Of a stretch of DNA of 64,000 bases, positions 31,806-42,201 are shown piece after piece. Position 1 is the stretch's first letter, and each line of letters starts with the position of its first letter. Origin of the DNA: Pseudomonas sp. 14P_8.1_Bac3 (GTDB taxonomy: Bacteria; Pseudomonadota; Gammaproteobacteria; Pseudomonadales; Pseudomonadaceae); NCBI RefSeq assembly GCF_025466085.1, contig NZ_JANLOD010000055.1:109666-173665 (forward strand), written 5' to 3'. The notes below the pieces were generated by a model that was given only the letters and a program-made list of their open reading frames with translations, did not search any database and was not told where the DNA came from. The translations under genes were made by a program, and so were the position numbers.

Positions 31806-33035
31806 ATGAATCACCGCTATCTGAATGCTGCACTCATGGCATGCGCCGCCACCTTGCTCAGTCAAGCCACGTTCGCCGCCGAGCCACAACGTGCAAGAGA
31901 CCTGGGCATTCCCTTTGAAGGGACGCCGGGAAAACTCAACGCCATCACCGACGTCGCCGGTGTCGAAGTCGGCCAGGTCACCCTCAACAGTGGCGAGGGC
32001 AAACTGGTACCCGGCAAGGGCCCGATGCACACCGGTGTGACCATGGTGATACCCCGCGGCAAGGCCTCGGTGAAGGCCGTGAACGGCGGCTTCTTCAACC
32101 TCAACGGCAATGGCGAAATGACCGGGCAATCCTACTTGCAGGATTTCGGACTGGTGTACGGGCCGATAGGCCTCTCCAACACCAACGCCATCGGCCCGGT
32201 CTACGCCGGTATCACCGAATGGTCGGCCAAGACCTTCGGCAATGCCATCTGGCCCGTCGTCGCGGAAACCTGGGACGGGCGCCTCAACGACATTGAAGGC
32301 CTGCACGTTAAGCAGGAGCATGCGATCAAGGCCATCGAAACGGCGAAAGGCGGCGCGGTGCAGGAAGGCAACGTCGGCGGCGGCACCGGCATGGTGTGCT
32401 TCGGCTTCAAAGGCGGGATCGGTACGTCATCGCGGGTGGTCGAGGTCGATGGCAAGTCCTACACCGTGGGGGTGCTGGTGCAATGCAACACCGGTCAACG
32501 CGACGTGTTGCGGGTAGCAGGCGCGCCGGTCGGGCAGGAGCTGGCGCAAAAATGGCTGGGCTGCTTCCAGCCGGGTGTCGCGGCGACCGACAAGACTCCG
32601 CATTGCCAGAAGAGCGGAGATGGCGGCGCGCCGAGCAAGGACCAGGGTTCGATCATCATCGTCGTGGCCACCGATGCACCGTTGCTGGCGACCCAGTTGA
32701 ACCGCATCGCCAAACGCGCATCGATGGGCCTGGCGCGGATGGGCTCGTTTGCCGGTAATGGTTCGGGGGACATCATCGTGTCGTTCTCGACCGGTGAGGC
32801 GATCAACGATGTCGAAGAAGAAAACCCGGTGACCGTGACCCAGTTCCCGAACGACAAGATCGACCCGGTGTTCAATGCCACTGTACAAGCCACGGAAGAA
32901 GCCATCACCAACGCACTGGTCGCCGCACGGGACATGACCGGCACCGACGGCTACACCTCGTATGCCCTGCCCCACGGTGAACTCATCAACATTCTGAAAA
33001 AGTACAACCGCCTACAACCAGCCCCAGAATTGTAA
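31806..33035 (+). CDS. DmpA/BapA-family self-processing aminopeptidase (peptidase S58), exported
   Basis: 409 residues with an N-terminal Sec signal (ALMACAATLLSQATFAAEP), so periplasmic. The DmpA fold features are present: RDLGIPFEGTPGKLNAITDVAGVEVG, GLTNTNAIG-type loop, GNVGGGTGMVCFGFKGGIGT. The autocleavage site is GNG|SGD with predicted nucleophile Ser320. The family hydrolyses N-terminal residues from peptides, including D-amino acid amides and beta-peptides that ordinary peptidases resist. ATG at 31806 follows AAAGAGGC. As last gene of the operon it may release the amino compound that the ABC importer takes up. Confidence 0.88.
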   Translation: MNHRYLNAALMACAATLLSQATFAAEPQRARDLGIPFEGTPGKLNAITDVAGVEVGQVTLNSGEGKLVPGKGPMHTGVTMVIPRGKASVKAVNGGFFNLNGNGEMTGQSYLQDFGLVYGPIGLSNTNAIGPVYAGITEWSAKTFGNAIWPVVAETWDGRLNDIEGLHVKQEHAIKAIETAKGGAVQEGNVGGGTGMVCFGFKGGIGTSSRVVEVDGKSYTVGVLVQCNTGQRDVLRVAGAPVGQELAQKWLGCFQPGVAATDKTPHCQKSGDGGAPSKDQGSIIIVVATDAPLLATQLNRIAKRASMGLARMGSFAGNGSGDIIVSFSTGEAINDVEEENPVTVTQFPNDKIDPVFNATVQATEEAITNALVAARDMTGTDGYTSYALPHGELINILKKYNRLQPAPEL

Positions 33036-33041
33036 ACCCAA

Positions 33042-33137
33042 CCCTGTAGGAGCCGGCTCGCTGGCAACGGCGGTCAGCCGTCGATAAACGCGCTGCCTGA
33101 CACACCGCCATCGCCGGCAGACCGGCTCCTGCAAGGG
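33042..33137. repeat. REPIN
   Basis: Inverted REP pair CCCTGTAGGAGCCGGCTCGC...GGCAA and CATCGCCGGCAGACCGGCTC...CAAGGG, between the convergent peptidase and RpiR genes; the probable end of both transcripts. Confidence 0.85.
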
Positions 33138-33164
33138 ATCGTGTTCACAACCCGATCTGTGGAA

Positions 33165-34031
33165 TCACTCGACGTAAACACTGAACTCCTTGAGCTGCGC
33201 TTCGCTGTTGGCAATTTGCTGAAGGCTGTCTTCGCTGCCATTGGCAACCAGCAACGCCGCCAACGTCTGGGACACCGCCAGCGCCGGTACGACGGAGGGA
33301 AACAACGACGGCGTGGCGTTGCGCACCACGATCAACACATCGGACGGGGCCGCAACCGGTGACACCGGACTGTCGGTGATGGCAATCACCTTGGCCCCGC
33401 GTTCACTGCAAAACTTCACTGCGCGCAACGCATCCTGGGCATACGGGTGATAACTGAACACCACCAGCGCATCTTCCGCGCCGATGCGTCGCAGCTCATC
33501 GGCGAACGCCCCACCGATGCCGCTCAGCAACGTGGTGTTGTTGAGAAACATCCCGCAGACATAACTGAAATAGTAGGCCGCCGGAAACAGACTGCGCAGG
33601 CCGACGACATAGATATGCCTGGCACCGGTCAACAGACCATGGGCCGCGAGGATCTGCTCATAACGTTCAGGGCTGAAGGTATCTTCCAGGTTGCTCTGCT
33701 CAGCGCTCAGCATCTCGCTTATCAGGCCGGTGTTCTGGTCACCGTTGGAACGCCGACGCAGCGCATCGGCCCGCTGGGTGAACATCGAGTCGCGCTCGGT
33801 CAGCCAGTGGCGGAAACAATCGCGCAACTCCTCGTAGCCACCAAACCCCAACTGACGGGCCAGACGCAACATCGACGCCGGCTGCAACTTGGCCATGCCC
33901 GCCACCGTGCGCATGGACTGCAAGGCCACCTCATTGGGGTGATCGAGAATGAAACGGGCGGCGCGCTGAAGCGTTGGCGTCAGCGAATGAAAGGTTTCTT
34001 CAATGAGCTTGTCGAGTTGATGCTTATCCAT
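33165..34031 (-). CDS. RpiR-family transcriptional regulator
   Basis: 288 residues. N-terminal RpiR helix-turn-helix (FILDHPNEVALQSMRTVAGMAKLQPASMLRLARQLGF) and a C-terminal SIS domain (ARHIYVVGLRSLFPAAYYFSY, EDALVVFSYHPYAQDALRAV, GAKVIAITDSPVSP). SIS domains usually bind phosphosugars, but RpiR proteins also govern amino acid and peptide catabolic operons. It is convergent with the 22-33 kb operon and is the only regulator adjoining it. The 13-bp inverted repeat at 22006-22043 is its likely target. Confidence 0.88.
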   Translation of the reverse strand: MDKHQLDKLIEETFHSLTPTLQRAARFILDHPNEVALQSMRTVAGMAKLQPASMLRLARQLGFGGYEELRDCFRHWLTERDSMFTQRADALRRRSNGDQNTGLISEMLSAEQSNLEDTFSPERYEQILAAHGLLTGARHIYVVGLRSLFPAAYYFSYVCGMFLNNTTLLSGIGGAFADELRRIGAEDALVVFSYHPYAQDALRAVKFCSERGAKVIAITDSPVSPVAAPSDVLIVVRNATPSLFPSVVPALAVSQTLAALLVANGSEDSLQQIANSEAQLKEFSVYVE

Positions 34032-34131
34032 AGATTCCTACACCCTGGTGTGGCGCAAATCCTAACATGCCTCCCTGCAACGGTACGCCGCAAATCCTTG
34101 TAGCAGCCGGTTGGCAGCGTGAGCATTGCTA

Positions 34132-34168
34132 AAAGATTATGCCTATCAGCCCTCAATACTCGGCCTAT
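34132..34168. promoter_or_regulatory. Candidate OxyR-type site upstream of katG
   Basis: Two CTAT elements (34143 and 34165) exactly 22 bp apart match the spacing in ATAG-N7-CTAT-N7-ATAG-N7-CTAT. The first ATAG position reads AAAG and the third is poor (CAAT). Peroxide control of katG through OxyR is known in the genus; this particular site is a weak candidate. Confidence 0.35.
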
Positions 34169-34251
34169 TAGCTGACTTCCAGACTGGGGTCTACGCTTAC
34201 CCGAGCGTCGGCGCCATAAGCCGGCCGTTACACGCTGATAAGGAGACAGGA

Positions 34252-34335
34252 ATGAGTCCGAATCGTGACCAAGCCTGCCAAGGGCCACCGTGCTGGAACT
34301 CGATAGCCGCTGTTTATACCCCCGTGCGGTCATAA
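34252..34335 (+). CDS. Possible 27-codon leader ORF upstream of katG
   Basis: A short frame starting ATGAGTCCGAATCG with a strong AAGGAGACAGG ribosome site, ending at TAA (34333-34335), 115 bp before katG. The peptide begins MSPNRDQACQGPPCW and is hydrophilic with two cysteines. It could be a leader peptide controlling katG or a free small protein. The only evidence is the ribosome site, as the surrounding 419-bp gap (34032-34450) shows no other gene. Confidence 0.35.
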   Translation: MSPNRDQACQGPPCWNSIAAVYTPVRS

Positions 34336-34450
34336 CAATCTGTTGATCGAACTGCTGGCCCAGCAGCCTGTGTCATGGATTTTGCTCGTCGCTATTCAAC
34401 GCCCGTCCCGGGCCGATAGCCGGATGATCACGACCAAAGGTAGCTCGCAC

Positions 34451-36706
<2,256 letters not shown>

Positions 36707-36720
36707 CCTTGCAGCAAAAG

Positions 36721-36755
36721 CACAACGCCTCCCGAGTGGAGGCGTTGTGGTTTTT
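36721..36755. terminator. Bidirectional intrinsic terminator after katG
   Basis: Perfect 12-bp stem CACAACGCCTCC / GGAGGCGTTGTG with a 5-nt loop, followed by GTTTTT on the plus strand and GCTTTTG on the minus strand. It serves katG and the convergent small membrane peptide gene. Confidence 0.9.
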
Positions 36756-36768
36756 GCAAGCCGGTCGA

Positions 36769-36852
36769 TCACGTCGGAGGAATCGTGGCCAAAACACCGA
36801 TCAGAATGGTCAATACCAGAAATCCACCCAGAAAAAGGGACATCTTGGCCAT
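36769..36852 (-). CDS. 27-residue single-helix membrane peptide
   Basis: Starts ATG at 36852 with an excellent TAGGAGGCTCC ribosome site and reads MAKMSLFLGGFLVLTILIGV, then LATIPPT and TGA. It is one transmembrane helix with a short positive N-terminus. The gene is far below normal annotation cut-offs, but ribosome site, hydrophobic design and the shared terminator with katG argue that it is translated. It resembles in style KdpF/CydX-like accessory peptides; the partner is unknown. It is convergent with katG and lies upstream of no co-directional gene. Confidence 0.65.
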   Translation of the reverse strand: MAKMSLFLGGFLVLTILIGVLATIPPT

Positions 36853-36989
36853 GGAGCCTCCTACAGAATGAGTATGCGGAGCAGCGCTTGAAGCGACTGC
36901 CAACCGTAACGTCATTGTGCGGCGCAAGCCCTGTGCATGACAGACGCAGATCCGACGGAAAAATACGGATCAGATGAAAAAACAGCGCC

Positions 36990-37865
36990 TCAACGCGTTA
37001 ACCGAAAACCATGTCCAATCAACCCCACCAACACCTCCCCCGCCTCACTCAATGCCCCCGGCGCGCGAACCAGCCGCAACTCATGCAGAGGCAACTGCGG
37101 AAACCCGTCAGTCAACGTCAGCACACGCATGCCTGAACGCACCTGCGCACGATCGACAATGCCAATGGCCAACCCCGCCTCAATGGCCGTTTCCAGCGCC
37201 GTGACCCCGGCACTCATGATCACTGCCCGCCATCGCCGCCCTTGTCGGGACAGCGCATCGACTGCCACGCTGCGGTACGGGCAGCCTTTACCATGCAGAG
37301 CCAGCGGAACCGGTTTGGCAGGGTCCGACGTGTAATCATGAGCCGCCACCCACACCGGCTGAGTAAGACCAAACGTTCTTACGCAATGTGGATCCGCCGG
37401 CGCCCCCTCAACCGGCTCCACCAACAGCGCTAAATCCAGCTGCCCCCGCTGCAGCCGGCTATGCAAACGCCCGCTGGAGCCGGTTTCCACCTCCAGCTCG
37501 ATATGCGGAAAATCCGCCGCCAGGTGCGGCAACGTACACCCCAGCACCGCCCCGGCGTACTCCTCGGAAATGCCCAACCTGATCCGCCCACTGGCCACCG
37601 GCGTGGTAAATCCCGCCAGCAGACGATCATGCAGCAAGAGCAGCTCGGCACTCTGCAGCGCAAAGCGCCGGCCCAGCGGCGTCAGGTTGACCGTCTGGTT
37701 ATCCCGCTCCAACAAACGCCCACCCGCCAGCGCTTCCAGGCGACGCACATGCAGGCTGACCGCCGACGGACTTTTGTTCAAAAAACTGGAGGCCGCGAGA
37801 AACTGCCCGAAGCGCACAACGGCGTGGAAAGTCCGCAACAGTTCTATATCGAGCGCCTCGGCCAT
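36990..37865 (-). CDS. LysR-family regulator
   Basis: 291 residues from the ATG at 37865. The winged helix is typical (IELLRTFHAVVRFGQFLAAS, NKSPSAVSLHVRRLEALAGG) and followed by a LysR effector domain (RIRLGISEEYAGAVL, LDLALLVEPVEG, GLAIGIVDRAQV). It resembles regulators paired with exporters. It is divergent from an EamA transporter gene 99 bp away and probably controls it; no clear T-N11-A palindrome was found in the short gap. The start could also be 7 codons upstream. Confidence 0.87.
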   Translation of the reverse strand: MAEALDIELLRTFHAVVRFGQFLAASSFLNKSPSAVSLHVRRLEALAGGRLLERDNQTVNLTPLGRRFALQSAELLLLHDRLLAGFTTPVASGRIRLGISEEYAGAVLGCTLPHLAADFPHIELEVETGSSGRLHSRLQRGQLDLALLVEPVEGAPADPHCVRTFGLTQPVWVAAHDYTSDPAKPVPLALHGKGCPYRSVAVDALSRQGRRWRAVIMSAGVTALETAIEAGLAIGIVDRAQVRSGMRVLTLTDGFPQLPLHELRLVRAPGALSEAGEVLVGLIGHGFRLTR

Positions 37866-37964
37866 GATCCATAAATCCTGCACCACTGGTGCTGATCGTA
37901 TCGTTTGATTGCATCACGCTTTCCTTCATACCATCGAACCCAGCCCATTGTCAGGTGACATTCG

Positions 37965-38897
37965 ATGAACGTCGCACACACCCGCTTCTCGCTGATCGGC
38001 AGTGGCTTGCTGTTGATGGCGATGGTTGTCAGCTGGAGCTCCGGTTTCATCGGCTACCGCTATGTGGCCGATCAGGGCAGCGTTTACCTGGCCACCCTGT
38101 GGCGTTTCATTCTCGCCGCCGCCGTGCTGCTGCCCTTCGCCTGGACAGGCATGCGCCAATTGCGCCGCCGCGATGTGCTGCATCAAGGCCTGCTCGGGTT
38201 ATTCGCGATCGGTGGTTACATCGGGCCCATCGCCGCGTCCATTCAGCTGGGTATTGCGCCGGGCACGGCGTCGCTGATCGCCAATCTGTTGCCCTTGACC
38301 ATCGTCGTCATGGCCGCGACCGTACCGGGACAACGCACTCGCGGCTGGCAGTGGCTGGGCCTGGTGGTGTGCCTGATCGGCATGCTCGTGGCCAGCGGTG
38401 CCAGCGTTGAATGGGCCGCCGCCGACCTCTGGGTCTATGCCCTGCCCCTGCTGGCCGTGCTTTCGTTGGCGGCCGCCACCCTCTACGAAAAAGCCGCGCC
38501 GGGCGCATCAGTCTCGGCCCTGACCGCGTTGTTCATTCAGGTCTGCGCCGTGATCCCGGTGTTTGCCGTACTCGCCGGCCTCGAAGGTGAAATGCGCCCC
38601 ACCGCCAGTGCTGGTTTTGCCGGGGGCGTTGTCTGGCTGGTGCTCTTCGCGACACTCGGTGGCTACGGCTTCTATTGGCTGTGCCTGCAACGCTTCAGTA
38701 TTCAGCGCATCAGTGGCGCGCTGTTTCTGACACCACCGGTGACGATGATCTGGGCCTGGCTGCAGTTTGGTGATCCGTTGACCCTCAATGCCATGGTCGG
38801 CGTCGGCCTGACCCTGCTGGGATTGCCTTTGCTGGGCATGCGCGCTCGTGAGGACGTACCCGCCAACGCGGTCATTCAGCCAGATCGTTGCCCCTGA
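37965..38897 (+). CDS. EamA/DMT-family transporter (RhaT/YdcZ-like)
   Basis: 310 residues, ten membrane helices in two EamA repeats. The first carries the family start SWSSGFIGYRYVADQGSVYLATLWRF; the second has ALTALFIQVCAVIPVFAVLAG and LFLTPPVTMIWAWLQFGDPL. Such transporters export amino acids or small metabolites at the inner membrane; the substrate is not readable. Divergent LysR neighbour suggests inducible expression. Confidence 0.88.
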   Translation: MNVAHTRFSLIGSGLLLMAMVVSWSSGFIGYRYVADQGSVYLATLWRFILAAAVLLPFAWTGMRQLRRRDVLHQGLLGLFAIGGYIGPIAASIQLGIAPGTASLIANLLPLTIVVMAATVPGQRTRGWQWLGLVVCLIGMLVASGASVEWAAADLWVYALPLLAVLSLAAATLYEKAAPGASVSALTALFIQVCAVIPVFAVLAGLEGEMRPTASAGFAGGVVWLVLFATLGGYGFYWLCLQRFSIQRISGALFLTPPVTMIWAWLQFGDPLTLNAMVGVGLTLLGLPLLGMRAREDVPANAVIQPDRCP

Positions 38898-39009
38898 CGG
38901 CGGGACTGGCAGCACGCAGAAACCGACCGGCCGGCAATCCTTTCGAACCTTTCAAAACCGGCATCCGTCCCAGCTTTATCATCTTCGATAAATGCTCCAG
39001 GAGCGGCCG

Positions 39010-41307
39010 ATGCTCATTCATCCAAAAGCGCATTTTCAGCCCTACACTCACGCGAGCGGCGGTTGGGGATCGGCGAAATCGGTGATGAAAATCCTTTGGC
39101 GAGAGCAGGCTTTTACCAAGGCCCCCGGCGCCCTGCTGAAGCAGAACAAACCCGACGGGTTCGCCTGTGTCAGTTGCGCCTGGGCCAAGCCCGGACACCC
39201 GCATGCGCTGGAGTTTTGCGAAAACGGCGCAAAGGCCACCGCGTGGGAACTGACGTCGAAGAAGACTGACCCGGCCTTCTTCGCCGCACACACGCTGACT
39301 GAGTTGCGGCAATGGCCAGACCATGCGCTGGAACAGCACGGCCGCCTGACCCATCCCCTGCGTTATGACCCGGCCAGTGACCACTACAGGGAAACCACCT
39401 GGGAAGAGGCTTATCAAGAGATCGGTGCGCAGCTGCGGCTGATGACGCCCGACAGCGTGGTGTTTTACGCCTCGGGACGGGCCTCGCTGGAGACCTCGTT
39501 CATGTATCAGTTGTTCGCCCGCGCCTACGGTACGAACAACCTGCCCGACAGCTCGAACATGTGCCACGAAAGCACTTCGGTCGGTTTGCAGGAAAGCATC
39601 GGCGTACCGGTCGGCACGGTGACGCTGGCGGATTTCGATCACACCGATTGCCTGTTTTTCTTCGGCCAGAACGTCGGCAGTAACAGCCCCCGCATGCTTC
39701 ATCAATTGCAGGACGTGCGCAAACGCAACGTGCCGATCATCACTTTCAACCCTCTGCACGAAAGGGGGCTGGAGCGCTTCGTCAATCCGCAGTCGCCTAC
39801 GGAAATGCTCACGCCCGAGTCCACCACCATCAGCACCCAATATCACCAGGTGGCCATCGGCGGGGACACGGCGGCAGCGATCGGCATCGCCAAGGCCTTG
39901 CTGGAAATGGACGATCAGGCGCGCAAGGACGGCGCCAGGCCGCTGCTCGATGATGAGTTCATCGCCCGCCACACCGAAGGTTTCGAGGCGTTCGCCACGG
40001 CCGTGCGCGGCTATCACTGGCAGCACATCGAGCGAAAATCCGCCCTGACCCGCGGCGCACTTGAAGCGGCCGCCACCGTGTATGCCCACAGCCACAAGGT
40101 GATGATGATTTATGGCATGGGCCTGACCCAGCATCGGCACGGCGTCGAGAACGTGCAAATGCTGGTGAACCTGCTGCTGATGCGCGGCAATATCGGCAAA
40201 CCGGGGGCGGGTATTTGTCCGGTGCGCGGCCACTCCAACGTCCAGGGCCAGCGCACCGTGGGCATTACCGAAGACCCGAAGAAAGTCCCGGCCGAACTCA
40301 TCGAGCAGCAGTTCGGCTTCAAGGTGCCGCCACAGATGGGCCTGTGTACCGTAGACGCCTGCGAAGGCATTCTCGCCGGCCGCGTTCGCGGTTTCATTGG
40401 CCTGGGCGGCAACTTTCTGCGGGCCGTTCCGGACACTTCGCGCATGGAGCCGGCCTGGACCGCGCTGCAGCTGAATGTGCAGATCGCGACCAAGCTCAAT
40501 CGCACCCATTTGCTGCCGGCCCGGAACATGTGGCTGTTACCGTGCCTGGGGCGCATCGAAATCGACCGGCAGAACGGCGTCGCGCAAACCTACACCACCG
40601 AGGACAGCACCGGTTGCATCCACGGCTGGCACGGCAGCGCCGAACCGGTCGGCCCACAGGTGCGTGCCGAAGCCAGCATTGTCGCCGGCCTGGCGCTGGC
40701 CACCCTGCCCGCCAGCCATGGGATCGACTGGCAGGCCTGGTGCGATGACTACGCGAAAGTCAGGACCGCCATCGGCGCGATTTACCCGGAGATTTTCCAC
40801 GACATGGAAACCCGCATGGCCGAACCCGGTGGCTTTCATCGGCCCATCGCCGCGGCGCGCCGAGAATGGTTGACCGACACCGGCAAGGCTCAATTCATCA
40901 CGCCACGCTCGCTCAACGAAGACGATGACGTCAACCCCGGCGGTGCTCCGCGCGACGTACTGCAATTGATGACGCTGCGCAGCAACGATCAGTTCAACAC
41001 CACGATCTACGGCTATGACGATCGCTTTCGCGGCGTCAGCGGCACGCGTGAAGTCATTTTCATGCACTGCAACGACATCGTGCGCCTGGGCTTCGAGGTC
41101 GGCGAGCGGGTGCTGCTCACCACAGCCGTCGAGCCCGAGGTCAAACGTCAGGTCGGGCCGTTCGAGATCATTGCCTACGACATCCCCGAGGGTTGTGCGG
41201 CGGCGTACTACCCGGAATGCAATCCGCTGGTGCCGCTCTGGCACCACGCCGAACGCAGCAAGGTGCCGGCAGCCAAATCCGTTCCGGTGCGGTTGAGCGC
41301 GCCTTAG
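39010..41307 (+). CDS. Molybdopterin oxidoreductase, YdeP/FdhF-like
   Basis: 765 residues. Resembles the cytoplasmic FdhF-like YdeP family that binds bis-MGD. The N-terminal cysteine cluster is FACVSCAWAKP...EFCENG. The molybdopterin domain shows VVFYASGRASLE, SSNMCHESTSVGLQESIG, LFFFGQNVGSNSP and PGAGICPVRGHSNVQG. The C-terminal dinucleotide-binding domain begins near FNTTIYGYDDRFRG. There is no Tat signal, small Fe-S subunit or membrane anchor beside it. E. coli YdeP is linked to acid resistance; the substrate is unknown. ATG at 39010 has AGGAGCGG. Its stop overlaps the convergent oxidase subunit IV gene by 4 bp. Confidence 0.87.
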   Translation: MLIHPKAHFQPYTHASGGWGSAKSVMKILWREQAFTKAPGALLKQNKPDGFACVSCAWAKPGHPHALEFCENGAKATAWELTSKKTDPAFFAAHTLTELRQWPDHALEQHGRLTHPLRYDPASDHYRETTWEEAYQEIGAQLRLMTPDSVVFYASGRASLETSFMYQLFARAYGTNNLPDSSNMCHESTSVGLQESIGVPVGTVTLADFDHTDCLFFFGQNVGSNSPRMLHQLQDVRKRNVPIITFNPLHERGLERFVNPQSPTEMLTPESTTISTQYHQVAIGGDTAAAIGIAKALLEMDDQARKDGARPLLDDEFIARHTEGFEAFATAVRGYHWQHIERKSALTRGALEAAATVYAHSHKVMMIYGMGLTQHRHGVENVQMLVNLLLMRGNIGKPGAGICPVRGHSNVQGQRTVGITEDPKKVPAELIEQQFGFKVPPQMGLCTVDACEGILAGRVRGFIGLGGNFLRAVPDTSRMEPAWTALQLNVQIATKLNRTHLLPARNMWLLPCLGRIEIDRQNGVAQTYTTEDSTGCIHGWHGSAEPVGPQVRAEASIVAGLALATLPASHGIDWQAWCDDYAKVRTAIGAIYPEIFHDMETRMAEPGGFHRPIAAARREWLTDTGKAQFITPRSLNEDDDVNPGGAPRDVLQLMTLRSNDQFNTTIYGYDDRFRGVSGTREVIFMHCNDIVRLGFEVGERVLLTTAVEPEVKRQVGPFEIIAYDIPEGCAAAYYPECNPLVPLWHHAERSKVPAAKSVPVRLSAP

Positions 41308-41558
41308 CGAGTCGCTGATTCGCCGAGGATGAACACCATCATCACCAGCAACCAGCACAGGTACAGCCAGCCAAACAACCGCACCCAGCCGCGATGGCGA
41401 TAGAGGCCCAGGTAAAACACCAACAGCAACAGAAACTGGCCAGCGGCGGCGAGCATGATCAGGCTGTCGTGCCGCGGCCAGAACAGCGCGACCAGCACTT
41501 CCACGGCCAGCAACACCAGCAGGCCGGCATAGACTTGCAACGCCTTCAACGGGCTCAT
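41304..41558 (-). CDS. Cytochrome c oxidase subunit IV-like membrane protein
   Basis: 84 residues, three membrane helices (ALQVYAGLLVLLAVEVLVALFW; SLIMLAAAGQFLLLLVFYLGL; LFGWLYLCWLLVMMVFILG), the layout of the small CtaF/CyoD-type subunit that supports assembly of heme-copper oxidases. The start ATG at 41558 is 1 bp past the subunit III stop; the longer frame lies within subunit III. Last gene of the 12-gene alternative complex III and oxidase operon. Confidence 0.8.
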   Translation of the reverse strand: MSPLKALQVYAGLLVLLAVEVLVALFWPRHDSLIMLAAAGQFLLLLVFYLGLYRHRGWVRLFGWLYLCWLLVMMVFILGESATR

Positions 41559-41559
41559 G

Positions 41560-42201
41560 TCAGCGTCCCACCAGGTAGAGCGTCGGAAACAACAGCACCC
41601 AGATCCCGTCCACCAGGTGCCAGTACAACGTGACCATTTCCAGGCGCGTGCTGGCCTGATGGCCTTGCAGCCGGTCGCGGGCAAACCCCACGTAGAGCCA
41701 AAGCCCCAACCCGACGGCGATCAGCACGTGCACGCCGTGCAACGCCGTGGCGATGAAATACAGGTTCATGAACAAGCGCGCGGACGGCAGGTGCAGCGGT
41801 GAATCCACGGCGAAACCGGGCAGCAGTCCTTCGCGATATTCCAGCGTGTATTCAAGGCCTTTGCAGGCCAGAAACAGCGCAGCCAGCAGCGTCGCGCCGA
41901 TCAGGCAGTGACGCAGACGCCGCCGACTCCCCAGCTCGTTGGCGGTCAGCGCCAGGGTCATCAGCAAACTGCTGGTCAACAGAAGGAAGGTGTTGACTGT
42001 CGCCAACCCGAAGTGCAAACCGGCCACGGCTTCGGCGACGCCGTCGGGGTGCTGCAACCGGTAGAACCACGCCACCATGATCAGACTACCGAACATCATC
42101 GCCTCGCCGGCGAGGAACAGCCACATGCCCAGTCGCGCCGCTTCACGCTGTTGCGCCCAGGCCACGAACGGTTCAGCCGGCCGGTCCTCAGAGCGGATCA
42201 C
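41560..42201 (-). CDS. Cytochrome c oxidase subunit III
   Basis: 213 residues, five membrane helices, as in caa3/bo3-type subunit III that lacks the first two helices of mitochondrial-type proteins. Family features: KLGMWLFLAGEAMMFGSLI-like start (here RLGMWLFLAGEAMMFG), the GLHFGLATVNTFLLLTSSLLM helix and CHGLEYTLEYREG-like CKGLEYTLEY. The GTG start at 42201 overlaps subunit I by 14 bp. Supports proton uptake stability in subunit I. Confidence 0.88.
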   Translation of the reverse strand: MIRSEDRPAEPFVAWAQQREAARLGMWLFLAGEAMMFGSLIMVAWFYRLQHPDGVAEAVAGLHFGLATVNTFLLLTSSLLMTLALTANELGSRRRLRHCLIGATLLAALFLACKGLEYTLEYREGLLPGFAVDSPLHLPSARLFMNLYFIATALHGVHVLIAVGLGLWLYVGFARDRLQGHQASTRLEMVTLYWHLVDGIWVLLFPTLYLVGR

